33,297 bases of DNA from Clostridia bacterium (GCA_017626135.1 JAGAJI010000046.1:1-33297); one strand, 5' to 3'; shown: positions 8,247 to 16,269, counted from the first letter of the stretch. Numbers and translations are program-made. Notes: generated by a model from the letters alone, not told the origin.

Positions 8247-9389
8247 TTACGCGCGGTTGGGGCGAATACATTCGCCCGTCGCCGCGCTTTGGAAAATGAC
8301 GAAATAGCCCGTGTCGTCGTAGGGGGAAAGGGGGACGAAGGAACAGACGTTCTTGATTTCCTCGGGCGGATTTTCCCTGTCGTTTGCGCGCAGGGCATAG
8401 CAAATATAGTTCACCCGTCCGTCCGTTTTGAGCACGCCGACGAGGTATTCGGGCGACTTTGCCGAGCCCTGCACCCGTACCCATTCGCTGCACGAAAAGG
8501 CACCGTTTAGGGTCTTGTCGCGAGGGTAGGTCTTGAACAGCCGATCCACCTCGTCCTTCACGGAGAGGTAGTATCCGTCGGGGTCGGTTTCAAACGGGTG
8601 GCGTACGTTTTGAGCATCTTCATTCGTCGCGCGGTCAGACCGCTTTTTCTTGTCTTGGACTTGATCTGCGCTTTGAGCACGTGCATCGTTTTGAGTTTTC
8701 GAAAGCTCGACGCGTTCATCTTCTTCCTCTTCCTCCTCGTAATAGTTATTCATCGCCATTTTCTCATCGTTGTATTGCCCGTTCGCGCGCGGTTGATTTT
8801 CGGGAATGGGCGGCGCGATATCCTCCCTCGGCGCAGGGGGAGAATCCGGTGGCGGCGTGCGCTCGGGTTCGCTTGGCGTAGGGGCAGGTGCGCGTGGAGG
8901 GGTGGGCTCGGGGACGGGCGAAGGCGCGATCTCGTACCTGGGTGGCTCGTTTTCCGTTACGGTGGGGGAGGCGCCTGCGATTTCACCCCCGAATTCCCCC
9001 TTGATATTCGGAAATACGGGGGGCAGGGTTGCGTTGAGTATGGCGCGCCAGTCATAGGACTTGTTCCCGTTGATCCCGTAGGCGATGGGCACGACTTCGT
9101 TTTTCACGTAGCAGATAATCCCGCAAAAGCCCTCGGAAATATCGAGGTCGGAGAGAAGGTTGAAAAGGCTCTTGCCCCGAAGGGTGAGCATTTCCGTCTT
9201 GCCTTTTCCGTCCGATAAGAGGCAATAGTACTCCCCCGAAACGAGGGGCGCGAAGTTGATGACGGACACTTCGACGGCGAGGTTCTTGCCGTATTGCTCG
9301 ATTTTGATAAGCCCTGAAAGGGTCTTGCCGTCCCCCGAAAAGCCCTGTCTTATCTGGCGGAGAATACACATTTTTTTGATATAATTCAT
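8247..9389 (-). CDS. Unknown protein with proline-rich and acidic linker
   Basis: A 380-residue protein I cannot name. The N-terminal part (1-130) looks like a compact beta-rich domain. Residues about 140-205 are Pro/Glu-rich; about 215-235 include a run of glutamates; the C-terminal part (about 270-380) is a second globular domain with GYFVIFQSAATGE near the end. The pattern of YLVGV, ICYAL and GYFVIFQ resembles a Clostridia family of uncharacterised proteins. No signal peptide or membrane helix. The linker has low complexity and is not evidence of function. An alternative start is Met7. It is flanked by terminators and has an upstream palindrome (9405-9421). One A-type dispersed motif (9018-9040) lies on the opposite strand of this gene. 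Confidence 0.75.
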   Translation of the reverse strand: MNYIKKMCILRQIRQGFSGDGKTLSGLIKIEQYGKNLAVEVSVINFAPLVSGEYYCLLSDGKGKTEMLTLRGKSLFNLLSDLDISEGFCGIICYVKNEVVPIAYGINGNKSYDWRAILNATLPPVFPNIKGEFGGEIAGASPTVTENEPPRYEIAPSPVPEPTPPRAPAPTPSEPERTPPPDSPPAPREDIAPPIPENQPRANGQYNDEKMAMNNYYEEEEEEDERVELSKTQNDARAQSADQVQDKKKRSDRATNEDAQNVRHPFETDPDGYYLSVKDEVDRLFKTYPRDKTLNGAFSCSEWVRVQGSAKSPEYLVGVLKTDGRVNYICYALRANDRENPPEEIKNVCSFVPLSPYDDTGYFVIFQSAATGECIRPNRA

Positions 9390-9404
9390 AGAGTTGTCCT
9401 TAAA

Positions 9405-9421
9405 GGCTGTGTGACACAGCC
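9405..9421. promoter_or_regulatory. Perfect palindrome upstream of the 8247-9389 gene
   Basis: GGCTGTGT-g-ACACAGCC has 8-base arms around one base, 16 bases before the start codon. It could be an operator or a leader hairpin close to the ribosome site (AAGGACA). TACAAT and TATTAT on the minus strand just beyond are candidate -10 boxes, with no clear -35. Confidence 0.5.
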
Positions 9422-9541
9422 TACCGAAAATATATTCTATAATACTATTGTAGCGGACGGACGGGAGAAAATACGGGCGGGTTTTGTCGAAAATCCGCTC
9501 GTTTTCACGAAAATTTCATAAAGAAAAGTGGGGCGAAAAGA

Positions 9542-9570
9542 TTGACCTGCGCAATCGTTTCGCGTATAAT
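9542..9570 (+). promoter_or_regulatory. Promoter of popT-comFC
   Basis: TTGACC (9542-9547) and TATAAT (9565-9570) with a 17-base spacer. The leader to the ATG at 9639 is about 60 bases. Confidence 0.85.
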
Positions 9571-9638
9571 AGAAGGGAAATAAAAAACGCCCGTGGGCGA
9601 GTTCGTTCGTCGTGCGCTCGGGTGGGAAAGAGGTTGGT

Positions 9639-10616
9639 ATGGAACAGGAAAATCGGGAGAGCGAACTCCCTAAATACGATAAAAAAAGCTGGGGGAAGAG
9701 TGCGATCCTCGGCTTTCTGATCGGACTTGCGGTCATCGTGCCGGGGATCAGCGGCTCGACGGTGGCGATTATCTTCAAGCTGTACGATCAGTTTCTCTAC
9801 GCCGTGGGGAATTTGTTTAAGAAATTCAAACGATGCTTTTTCTTCTTGCTCCCCATCGGGATCGGGCTCGTCCTCGGCGTGTTGCTCGGCTTTATTTCCG
9901 TCAAACAGTTGGTGGCGCTTCTGCCCTTCTCCATCGTGTGCCTGTTCGCAGGACTCATGTGCGGCGCTTTCCCCGCCGTCAAGGACGAGATTCAAGACGC
10001 GGCGCATACGCCCAAGCGTATGATATTATTTGGCGTGGGGCTCTTCCTGCCCGTGGCGGTGGGGTGCCTCTCCGCATGGCTGACCGTCGGCGGCGAAGTG
10101 GGCGGCGACGTCTTTGCAAGCGTGCAATGGTGGCAGGTGCTGCTTGGCGTGGTGATCGGCTATGCGTTCGGGATCACGCAGATCGTGCCCGGGTTGAGCG
10201 GCAGCGCCCTCCTCATGGCGGTGGGCTGGTTTCAAAGCCTGATGTCGAGCATCAGTCTCACCTACTGGAAATCCAACCCTGAGGTCTTTCTCGTCTATAT
10301 CGGCTTGGGCGTGGGCGTGCTGCTCGGCATCTTCACCTTCTCGAAATTTTTGACCTACGTCTTCGGCAAAGCCCGTCAAACGGCGTATCACCTCATCGTG
10401 GGCTTGTCGCTCGGGTCGATCTTGTCCATGTTTTGTAACGGGGACATGATGGAGACCTATCTTCTGTGGGCGCAACAGGGCGTCAACCTCTTCGATATTT
10501 TCTTAGGAGTCTGTCTGTTTGCGGTCGGGATCGTCGGGTCGTACCTGCTCGTGCGCTATCAGAGAAAAAAGGACGCGGAAAGCGTCCAAAACGCCGTAGA
10601 CCCCACACAGGTATGA
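9639..10616 (+). CDS. popT: Polyprenyl-phosphate transporter (DUF368, PopT family)
   Basis: A 325-residue polytopic membrane protein of the DUF368 family, members of which have been assigned as undecaprenyl-phosphate recyclers (PopT). The two duplicated re-entrant signatures are visible as VPGISGSTVA near the N-terminus and VPGLSGSALLMAVGW in the middle, with about eight to ten hydrophobic segments. I start at the ATG at 9639, which has AAAGAGG upstream, rather than the open frame from 9612. The stop is followed two bases later by comFC. Returning C55-P to the cytosolic face supports UppS, MurF and Ddl encoded elsewhere in the window. Confidence 0.88.
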   Translation: MEQENRESELPKYDKKSWGKSAILGFLIGLAVIVPGISGSTVAIIFKLYDQFLYAVGNLFKKFKRCFFFLLPIGIGLVLGVLLGFISVKQLVALLPFSIVCLFAGLMCGAFPAVKDEIQDAAHTPKRMILFGVGLFLPVAVGCLSAWLTVGGEVGGDVFASVQWWQVLLGVVIGYAFGITQIVPGLSGSALLMAVGWFQSLMSSISLTYWKSNPEVFLVYIGLGVGVLLGIFTFSKFLTYVFGKARQTAYHLIVGLSLGSILSMFCNGDMMETYLLWAQQGVNLFDIFLGVCLFAVGIVGSYLLVRYQRKKDAESVQNAVDPTQV

Positions 10617-10617
10617 G

Positions 10618-11388
10618 ATGAAGTTCGAATTTTTACGAAAGGTGAATAAAAAGCTCCGCGATTTTTTCAAGGAAAACGGCTTCGGTTGTGACGTTTGCGG
10701 CGCGGAGCTTTTCGATTATCCCGTCCATCGGCTCTGCGCGGACTGCGAAGGGAAGTTGCAACGCAACGACGGGCGGGTCTGTCCCAAATGCGGCAGGCGG
10801 ACGGTGGCGGAAGGGGTGTGTTTGAATTGCAAAAGCAATATGCCTTCCTTCACGCAGGGGTTCTCCCCCTTCGTGTACCGCGGGGAAAGCGCGTCCTTTA
10901 TCAATCGGGTGAAGAACGGCGCGCCCTTGCTCGCGGCGTATTTTGCCGAGCAAATGGCGGACGACTTTCTTCGCAAATACCCCGATGCGGAGCGGTTCAA
11001 ACGGGAGCCCCTTTTGCTCGTGCCCGTGCCCATGACGGAGAAGAAACGCAAGCAGCGGGGATATAATCAGGCGGAAGAGCTCGCCGAGGGCGTTTGCGAG
11101 AAACTGAAAGCGTCGGGGTATTCGGTGGAGCTGGATATCGGGATTTTACAAAAGGTAAAGGACGCCGCCGAACAAAAGCATATGGATTACAAGTCGCGAC
11201 AGGACAACGTTTCGGGCGCTTTTCACGTGCATAAGCGTAAGGCGTGTCAAGGCAGGACGGTGGTGCTCGTGGACGACATCATGACGACGGGCGCGACGGG
11301 CAACGAGTGCGCGAAAAGACTGCTCGGCGCAGGGACGAAAGAAGTGCTCTTTCTGACGGCTACGGCTTTGCCCGAGCTCAAAGAATAA
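10618..11388 (+). CDS. comFC: ComF-family phosphoribosyltransferase-like protein
   Basis: A 256-residue ComFC/GntX-type protein. An N-terminal zinc-ribbon region has four CxxC-like pairs (CDVC at 24-27, CADC, CPKC, CLNC up to about 71), followed by a type I PRTase fold with PVPMTEKKRKQRGYNQAEELA and the PRPP-binding loop VVLVDDIMTTGATG. In naturally competent bacteria ComFC acts with ComFA in DNA uptake and processing; here comFA is not adjacent, and the neighbour is popT, so the competence link is inferred only from the family. It is translated immediately after popT. Confidence 0.92.
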   Translation: MKFEFLRKVNKKLRDFFKENGFGCDVCGAELFDYPVHRLCADCEGKLQRNDGRVCPKCGRRTVAEGVCLNCKSNMPSFTQGFSPFVYRGESASFINRVKNGAPLLAAYFAEQMADDFLRKYPDAERFKREPLLLVPVPMTEKKRKQRGYNQAEELAEGVCEKLKASGYSVELDIGILQKVKDAAEQKHMDYKSRQDNVSGAFHVHKRKACQGRTVVLVDDIMTTGATGNECAKRLLGAGTKEVLFLTATALPELKE

Positions 11389-11399
11389 AAAAGGAAAAA

Positions 11400-11428
11400 T
11401 CCCCGTGAAAACAGGTGTTTCACGGGGA
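11400..11428. terminator. Convergent terminator between comFC and pgsA
   Basis: CCCCGTGAAA (11401-11410) pairs perfectly with TTTCACGGGG (11418-11427). The minus-strand side is followed by a T-rich tract, so it is best for pgsA; the plus side ends AACGTTT and is weaker. Confidence 0.8.
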
Positions 11429-11463
11429 ACGTTTATTAAGGTTGCGTCAGGGCTATATCAGGG

Positions 11464-12051
11464 TTATGCCTGCGGTTTCTTCTGGATAAGACGGACGGCG
11501 TCGATCGTGTATAAAATACAGGAGACGACCATCAGTGTAGACACGACGGCAACGTAGACGAGGGAGACCGTTTGAGGGATCTCGGGCCAGACGATGTGCG
11601 TGACGATCATGAGGTATAAAAGAACGGTGGTCAGCTTTCCGTGCCATTCCGCGCTCTGTACGATCTGCGTCTTTTTGAAGGCGATGAACCGCAGGGTAAA
11701 CGCCAGCGCTTCCTTGACTGCCATGATGACGACGGGCACCCACATCCGAGGGAAGTTGAAGAGCAAGGCGATCATGATCACGCCCTGTGTGAGCTTGTCG
11801 GCGATGGGGTCGAGTCCTTTGCCGAAGTCCGTCACCATGTGAAACTTTCTGGCGATAAAGCCGTCGACGACGTCGGTGACGCCCGACAGGACGATGAGCG
11901 CCAGCGCCCAGTAGGGCTCTTGGACGACGTACGTCCAGATGATGAAGGGGATGAGGACGAGTCTGAAAAAAGAAAGGAAATTCGGGATCGTGCAGATTTG
12001 TTCCTTGGAAAATTTTTCCTTCCAGTTGATTTTCGGCGTCTGTTCGTCCAT
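11464..12051 (-). CDS. pgsA: CDP-diacylglycerol-glycerol-3-phosphate 3-phosphatidyltransferase
   Basis: A 195-residue membrane enzyme of the CDP-alcohol phosphotransferase family, making phosphatidylglycerol-phosphate from CDP-diacylglycerol. The signature is complete: Asp60, Asp63, Gly64, Ala67-Arg68, then Gly77, Asp81 and Asp85. About five hydrophobic segments follow a 20-residue polar N-terminal tail. GGAGGAGG precedes the ATG. Other members of the family (for example cardiolipin synthase-like ones) share the motif; PgsA fits best by size and single copy here. It uses the CdsA product. Confidence 0.85.
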   Translation of the reverse strand: MDEQTPKINWKEKFSKEQICTIPNFLSFFRLVLIPFIIWTYVVQEPYWALALIVLSGVTDVVDGFIARKFHMVTDFGKGLDPIADKLTQGVIMIALLFNFPRMWVPVVIMAVKEALAFTLRFIAFKKTQIVQSAEWHGKLTTVLLYLMIVTHIVWPEIPQTVSLVYVAVVSTLMVVSCILYTIDAVRLIQKKPQA

Positions 12052-12099
12052 AGGCGTTTCCTCCTCCCCAAAATTAAGCTGTAACCCATTGATAGTATG

Positions 12100-12128
12100 A
12101 GTATAGTACGCGCGCGGGATTTTGTCAA
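12100..12128 (-). promoter_or_regulatory. Promoter of pgsA
   Basis: Minus-strand TTGACA (12123-12128) and TATACT (12100-12105), 17-base spacer. Confidence 0.85.
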
Positions 12129-12248
12129 GTGGATTTGCGGAGTTCTACGCAATTTTCACATAATTTTTCCTTTTTGCCGCTTGGGGCAAGTCACCTTTTC
12201 TCCATCGCCCGCATATAATGAGATATCAAGAAAGCGAGGTGAACGGGT

Positions 12249-12572
12249 ATGGAAGTGAGTTTTTCTCAATTGCGCGCGAAGGAAGTGATCAATACGCAGG
12301 ACGGGCGGAAACTGGGTCGGGTGTGCGACGTTCTGCTGTGCTATCCCGAAAACCGTTGGATCGGGCTGATCGTGCCGAGCGGCAGGGGGTTCGGGAAAAA
12401 GCAGGACTTATTTTTGGAACTTAAAAATATCGTCAAGATCGGGGAGGACGTGATCCTCGTCAACGTGGGGTTCCCACGGGACAGGAACGAGAAACGCGGC
12501 CCTTGTCCCCCGACGCCGAGAGGGGGGTATCCGGGGGAAACGGGGGGACGGAATTTCGACGAATTTGAGTAA
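12249..12572 (+). CDS. PRC-barrel protein, YlmC/YmxH family
   Basis: A 107-residue protein whose first 80 residues match the YlmC/YmxH PRC-barrel type found in spore-forming Bacillota: FSQLRAKEVINTQDGRKLGRV, then GLIVPSG and KNIVKIGEDVILVNV. The role in sporulation is poorly defined. The last 25 residues (PPTPRGGYPGETGG and so on) are rich in Pro/Gly, lie beyond the usual end of the family and may be a frame run-on. GAGGTG precedes the ATG. TATAAT at 12214-12219 is the likely -10 box, without a clear -35. Confidence 0.82.
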   Translation: MEVSFSQLRAKEVINTQDGRKLGRVCDVLLCYPENRWIGLIVPSGRGFGKKQDLFLELKNIVKIGEDVILVNVGFPRDRNEKRGPCPPTPRGGYPGETGGRNFDEFE

Positions 12573-12588
12573 AAACTCCCGTTTTTAC

Positions 12589-12607
12589 CAAAAAACTTGG
12601 TTTTTAT
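12589..12607 (+). terminator. Small terminator after the PRC-barrel gene
   Basis: ACCAA-aaaac-TTGGT followed by TTTTTA. The stem is short, so termination is probably partial. Confidence 0.4.
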
Positions 12608-12659
12608 ACCGTGGCTTTTGCAAGTTATGCGAGAAAAAAAGCCATTTGTGCCAAACCTA

Positions 12660-12687
12660 TTGCAATTTTTTTTATTTGTGCTATAAT
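12660..12687 (+). promoter_or_regulatory. Promoter of a possible RNA gene
   Basis: TTGCAA (12660-12665) and TATAAT (12682-12687), 16-base spacer, inside a 578-base gene-free stretch. No open frame with a ribosome site follows, which suggests a non-coding transcript. Confidence 0.65.
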
Positions 12688-12693
12688 AGAGCC

Positions 12694-12924
12694 GGTGAGT
12701 AGGGAGAGCCTTATCCCCCCCCAAAAAAAAGCCGATAAAATTTTTCTGATTTTATCTGCTCTCCCTCTCCCGATTTCGTTAGTTTTTCGTTTTGACCGTG
12801 CGGGCGTTTCTATCCCGTGCGGCAACGTCAAAATACGTAACTTTCTCCTTAAGCAGACGAGAATGATAGGAACCTGATTATTCTCGTCTGCTTAACGCCG
12901 CCGCGTGATTCACGCGGCGGCGTT
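12694..12924 (+). ncRNA. Candidate structured non-coding RNA, class unknown
   Basis: After the promoter the sequence is rich in pairable segments: GGGAGAGC with GCTCTCCC, GATAAAAT with ATTTTATC, an outer TTTTGAC/GTCAAAA stem (about 12790-12833) enclosing CCGTGCGGG/CCCGTGCGG with wobble pairs, then a perfect 16-bp hairpin (12849-12864 with 12880-12895) and a perfect 14-bp GC-rich hairpin (12894-12907 with 12911-12924). No T-run follows the last stem. I do not recognise a known RNA class; 6S RNA and riboswitches were considered without a match. The boundaries are estimates. Confidence 0.4.
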
Positions 12925-12989
12925 GCCGTTATACGAATCCGTCGTCTTCGCTCGCAATCCGTGGCGCGCTCTTTTTTGGGAAAGGGGTA

Positions 12990-13018
12990 TTGACAACGGG
13001 AGAAAAATCTGCTATAAT
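12990..13018 (+). promoter_or_regulatory. Upstream promoter of the two-component operon
   Basis: TTGACA (12990-12995) and TATAAT (13013-13018) with a 17-base spacer: full consensus. Confidence 0.85.
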
Positions 13019-13063
13019 AAGGGCAGAATAAGCAAATTTCACTTACCTGTCACGAAACGTTGT

Positions 13064-13091
13064 TTTAACGTTAACAAAATTCGGTTATAAT
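13064..13091 (+). promoter_or_regulatory. Second promoter with palindrome, two-component operon
   Basis: TTTAAC (13064-13069) and TATAAT (13086-13091), 16-base spacer. The perfect 10-base palindrome TTAACGTTAA (13065-13074), which also reads as TTAAC-G-TTAAC direct repeats, lies over the -35. Direct TTAAC-like repeats are typical of OmpR/PhoB regulators, so autoregulation by the downstream regulator is a reasonable guess. Confidence 0.5.
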
Positions 13092-13150
13092 ATATATAAT
13101 CGTGCAATATCCGCCGCTTGGCGCAAAGATAAATTCAAAAGAGGTAAACG

Positions 13151-13816
13151 ATGAAAATACTGATTGTAGACGATGAAATGATGATCCGCGAAGTCCTTCG
13201 CGAATACGTGGAGTTTGAGGGCAACCAAGCGTTTGAAGCCGCCGACGGCATGGAGGCGGTGCGGCTCTGCCGCGACAACGATTACGACCTCATTCTCATG
13301 GACGTGATGATGCCCCATTTAGACGGGTTCTCCGCCGTGAAGGAGATCCGCAAAAACAAGGATATTCCCGTGATCATGCTCTCCGCACGCGGTGAGGAAT
13401 ACGACAAACTCTTTGCCTTCGAGATCGGCGTGGACGATTACGTGACCAAGCCCTTCTCGCCCAAGGAAGTCATGGCGCGCATCAACGCCGTGACCAAGCG
13501 CCGCAAAGCCAAGACGAACGGGAACGAAATTCTCAAATTCGAGGGGCTGGAAATCGACATGGCGGGCAGAAACGTCTACGTGGACGGCGAGAAAGTGGAG
13601 CTCACCCCCAAGGAATACGAGTTGCTCTTTTACCTCGTTCGCAACAAGGGGATCGCATTGACGAGAGAAAAGCTTCTCTACGACGTCTGGGGATTCGATT
13701 TCTACGGCGACGACCGCACGGTGGATACCCACGTCAAAATGTTGCGCGGCAATCTGAAAGAATATCGGAAATTCATCGTGACCTTGCGCGGGCTCGGTTA
13801 TAAATTCGAAGCGTAA
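13151..13816 (+). CDS. OmpR/PhoB-family response regulator
   Basis: A 221-residue DNA-binding response regulator. The receiver domain (1-120) has acidic residues Asp7/Asp8, the phosphoacceptor Asp51 in LILMDVMMP, and the conserved Lys in DYVTKPF. The C-terminal winged helix (about 127-221) ends in RTVDTHVKMLRGNL and LRGLGYKFEA. The ATG follows AAGAGGTAAACG. Its stop overlaps the kinase start (TAATG), so the two are co-translated. No target genes can be deduced. Confidence 0.95.
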   Translation: MKILIVDDEMMIREVLREYVEFEGNQAFEAADGMEAVRLCRDNDYDLILMDVMMPHLDGFSAVKEIRKNKDIPVIMLSARGEEYDKLFAFEIGVDDYVTKPFSPKEVMARINAVTKRRKAKTNGNEILKFEGLEIDMAGRNVYVDGEKVELTPKEYELLFYLVRNKGIALTREKLLYDVWGFDFYGDDRTVDTHVKMLRGNLKEYRKFIVTLRGLGYKFEA

Positions 13817-15330
13817 TGAAAAAAAAGCAAACGAAAAAACCCAAAGCGCCCAAGACGGAGAAACGCAGCCGTTTCGATAAATTCGCCTTTCGGGCAAGAC
13901 AAAACGCCTCCAGCATCTACTTTTTGCTGTGGGCGATTTTTGGCGCTCTTTCCCTCGTGATCGTGCTCGTTTCGGGGTTCAGCCAGCAAATGGTGTTGGC
14001 GCAGTCGTACAGGGAACAGGCGGCGCGCGAACTTCTTGACAAGGGACAAAAGATCGAGCGGGAGATCAGCCGCGAGCCCCCCGACTGGGCAGGCGGCAAT
14101 TACAGCGGGTATATCCGTATGCTCGCCCAAAATCACGACGTGGATATCCGTATTCTGGACGAGGAGGGGACGTTGCTCTTTCCCCGTGAACACAACTTCG
14201 ATCCCAGCGCGCCCGAGGTGGAAGAGATCTTGGATTTCTCCGAAGAAATCGAGATGCTCTTTGAAAATTTAGAGGGCAAAGCCTATACCATGTACGAGAC
14301 GAACAACGAATTCGTGTACGGGGCGAAGGTGGAATTGCTCCCGAATGCGAACACCTATCTGTACGTGACGCAGTCCCTCAAATTTCTGGAAACGGTGAGC
14401 GCGCGCATGAACGTGCGTATGATGCTTGTGTCCGTGTTCCTGTTCGTGCTCTCCTTCGTGGTGACGAGTGCGGTGGCGGGCTGGTTCACCACCCCCATCA
14501 CGGAAATGACGCAAAAAGCCCATCAGCTTGCACAGGGGAACTTCGACGTGGATTTCCACGGCGGCAATTACAGCAAGGAGATGGTGGAGCTGGCGGAGGC
14601 ACTCAACTATGCGCGCGACGAGCTGTCCAAGACAGACCGTATGCAAAAGGAACTCATCGCCAACGTCTCGCACGATTTCAAAACGCCGCTGACGATGATC
14701 AAGGGCTACGCCTCCATGATCATGGAAATTTCGGGGGATATTCCCGAAAAGCGCAACAAACACGCGCAGGTCATCGTGGACGAAGCGGATCGCCTCACCT
14801 CTCTTGTAAACGACGTGCTCGACCTATCCAAAATCGGTTCGGGTATCGAGACGTTCAAGGAAGAGGAAGTGGATATGTCGGCGTACGTGTACGAGATTCT
14901 CGATCGGTTCGCCTATCTGCACGAGACGAAGGGGTATACCTTCGTGACGGAGATCGAAGAGGGCTTGCGTACGGTTGCGGACGAGGGCAAGATCGGGCAG
15001 GTGCTCTACAACCTGATCGGCAACGCCGTCAACTACACGGGCGAGGACAATAGGGTGTACGTCAGTCTGAAAAAGATATCCGAGGACGTCTTCCGTTTCT
15101 CCGTGCGCGACACGGGGAAGGGGATCAAGCCCGAGGAATTGTCGGGCATTTGGGAGAGGTATTACCGCTCCAAGGACAATCACAAACGCCCGGTGCAGGG
15201 CACGGGGTTGGGACTCTCCATCGTCAAAAGAATTTTGGAGCGGCATCGCTTCCACTACGGCGTGGAGAGCAAAGTGGGGGAAGGCAGTATATTCTACGTA
15301 GATTTCCCCATCAAAACGCTTGACAAATAG
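13816..15330 (+). CDS. Membrane sensor histidine kinase
   Basis: A 504-residue kinase partner of the regulator upstream. A basic N-terminal tail (1-30), TM1 about 33-55, an extracytoplasmic sensor region about 56-200, TM2 about 201-222, HAMP about 222-275, the HisKA phosphoacceptor His286 in NVSHDFKTPL, and HATPase with NLIGNAVNYT, DTGKGI and GTGLGLSIV. The layout resembles WalK/PhoR/ResE but lacks an obvious PAS domain. The signal is unknown. A degenerate dispersed motif at 14283-14308 is read as TMYETN in the sensor region. The next operon's promoter overlaps its last codons. Confidence 0.95.
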   Translation: MKKKQTKKPKAPKTEKRSRFDKFAFRARQNASSIYFLLWAIFGALSLVIVLVSGFSQQMVLAQSYREQAARELLDKGQKIEREISREPPDWAGGNYSGYIRMLAQNHDVDIRILDEEGTLLFPREHNFDPSAPEVEEILDFSEEIEMLFENLEGKAYTMYETNNEFVYGAKVELLPNANTYLYVTQSLKFLETVSARMNVRMMLVSVFLFVLSFVVTSAVAGWFTTPITEMTQKAHQLAQGNFDVDFHGGNYSKEMVELAEALNYARDELSKTDRMQKELIANVSHDFKTPLTMIKGYASMIMEISGDIPEKRNKHAQVIVDEADRLTSLVNDVLDLSKIGSGIETFKEEEVDMSAYVYEILDRFAYLHETKGYTFVTEIEEGLRTVADEGKIGQVLYNLIGNAVNYTGEDNRVYVSLKKISEDVFRFSVRDTGKGIKPEELSGIWERYYRSKDNHKRPVQGTGLGLSIVKRILERHRFHYGVESKVGEGSIFYVDFPIKTLDK

Positions 15331-15348
15331 GGACGTACGCTATATAAT
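15320..15348 (+). promoter_or_regulatory. Promoter of ribU, inside the kinase 3' end
   Basis: TTGACA (15320-15325) and TATAAT (15343-15348), spacer 17, overlapping the last codons of the histidine kinase. It drives the FMN riboswitch and ribU. Confidence 0.88.
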
Positions 15349-15364
15349 AAAGATAAGTGAATAT

Positions 15365-15476
15365 TCTTTGGGGCGAGGTGTGATTCCTCACCGGCAGTAA
15401 AGTCTGCGAAGGGAGCGATCGCTCCCCCGAGTTGGTGAAATTCCAACACCGACGGTATAGTCCGGATGAAAAAAGA
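15365..15476 (+). promoter_or_regulatory. FMN riboswitch (RFN element)
   Basis: The conserved RFN blocks are all present in order: GGGGCGAGGTGTGATTCC, ACCGGCAGTAAAGTCTGCGA, the variable stem GGGAGCGATCGCTCCC (15411-15426), GAGTTGGTGAAATTCCAACA, and CCGACGGTATAGTCCGGATG. It binds FMN and is expected to switch off riboflavin import when FMN is plentiful, by way of the terminator at 15511-15537. Confidence 0.97.
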
Positions 15477-15510
15477 AGAGACGCGTTTTTTCGCATAAGA
15501 AAAAGGCTGA

Positions 15511-15537
15511 CCGCTCCCTTTTGGGGAGCGGTTTTTT
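15511..15537 (+). terminator. Riboswitch-controlled terminator of ribU
   Basis: CCGCTCCC pairs with GGGAGCGG, followed by TTTTTT. The heptamers GGGAGCG and CGCTCCC also occur in the riboswitch variable stem (15411-15426), so alternative pairing between the two is possible and could form the antiterminator. Confidence 0.9.
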
Positions 15538-15576
15538 CGAAGAATATTTGCTGAATAATATTTTTCGAGGTGTATT

Positions 15577-16215
15577 ATGGAAGAACAAACACAACAAGCA
15601 GGGCAAACAGGGCAAGAACAACCCCAAGCGACCAAAATGAGGGGGGCAGGTATTCGTGCACAGCTCAAAACCCGCTTTTCGGCAAAGCGCGTCGCGCTGA
15701 TGGGAACCTTCGTCGCACTCGCCTTTTTGGTCAGTCTTTTGGATTTTCCCATCTTCCCGAGCAGTCCCGTGGCATTTTTGAAACTTGATTTCGGCAACGT
15801 CTTTATCTTATTGATCGGGTTCCTGTTGGGCCCCGTGGAAGGGGTGATCGTCTGCGTGCTCAAAGAGACCGTTCGCATCATAGCGGGGAGCACGGGCGGC
15901 GTGGGAGAGCTTGCGAATATGCTGATGACCAGCGCGTATATTTTGCTCCCGACCATCGTCTATCAGTATCACAAGGGAATCAAGACGGTGGCGCTCACGC
16001 TGGCAGGGGCGTGTTTGACCGGCACGGCGGCGGCGCTTCTCGTCAACCGCTTTATCACCTTTCCTCTGTTTATGGGCGAGCAGGGGGTGACCGTATTTAT
16101 GGGAAGTTTCTGGCTCATCGTGGCGTTCAACCTCATCAAGACGGCGAGCATCGGGATTTTGACCCTTTTGCTCTACAAACGACTGTCGAATTTCTTAAAA
16201 AAGATAAAAATTTGA
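15577..16215 (+). CDS. ribU: ECF transporter S component, riboflavin-specific
   Basis: A 212-residue membrane protein with about six hydrophobic helices, the substrate-binding subunit that works with a shared EcfA/A'/T module (not encoded here). The upstream FMN riboswitch strongly supports riboflavin as the substrate. Residues 1-35 are a polar, Gln-rich N-terminal extension not usual for RibU, containing a copy of the dispersed motif (15641-15658, read as GAGIRA). CGAGGTG precedes the ATG at 15577. The KLDFGNVF and LGPVEGVIVCVLKE regions are typical of the family. Confidence 0.92.
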   Translation: MEEQTQQAGQTGQEQPQATKMRGAGIRAQLKTRFSAKRVALMGTFVALAFLVSLLDFPIFPSSPVAFLKLDFGNVFILLIGFLLGPVEGVIVCVLKETVRIIAGSTGGVGELANMLMTSAYILLPTIVYQYHKGIKTVALTLAGACLTGTAAALLVNRFITFPLFMGEQGVTVFMGSFWLIVAFNLIKTASIGILTLLLYKRLSNFLKKIKI

Positions 16216-16234
16216 GGAATACGGCGGTAAATCA

Positions 16235-16263
16235 TTGCAAAAATTCCCAAGAGGTATTATAAT
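16235..16263 (+). promoter_or_regulatory. Promoter of tsaE-tsaB-rimI, leaderless geometry
   Basis: TTGCAA (16235-16240) and TATAAT (16258-16263), 17-base spacer. Six bases separate the -10 from the ATG at 16270, the same arrangement as for the PHP gene. The short AAGG before the ATG would not be transcribed if initiation is at the usual distance. Confidence 0.75.
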
Positions 16264-16269
16264 TAAGGT

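Noticed and set aside
8598..9218. 206-codon plus-strand frame opposite the proline-rich gene
   Set aside because: An antisense shadow of a repetitive GC-rich stretch with no ribosome site.
12694..12924. Transposon end or insertion sequence for the two perfect hairpins
   Set aside because: No transposase, no target duplication and no matching inverted repeat at a distance.
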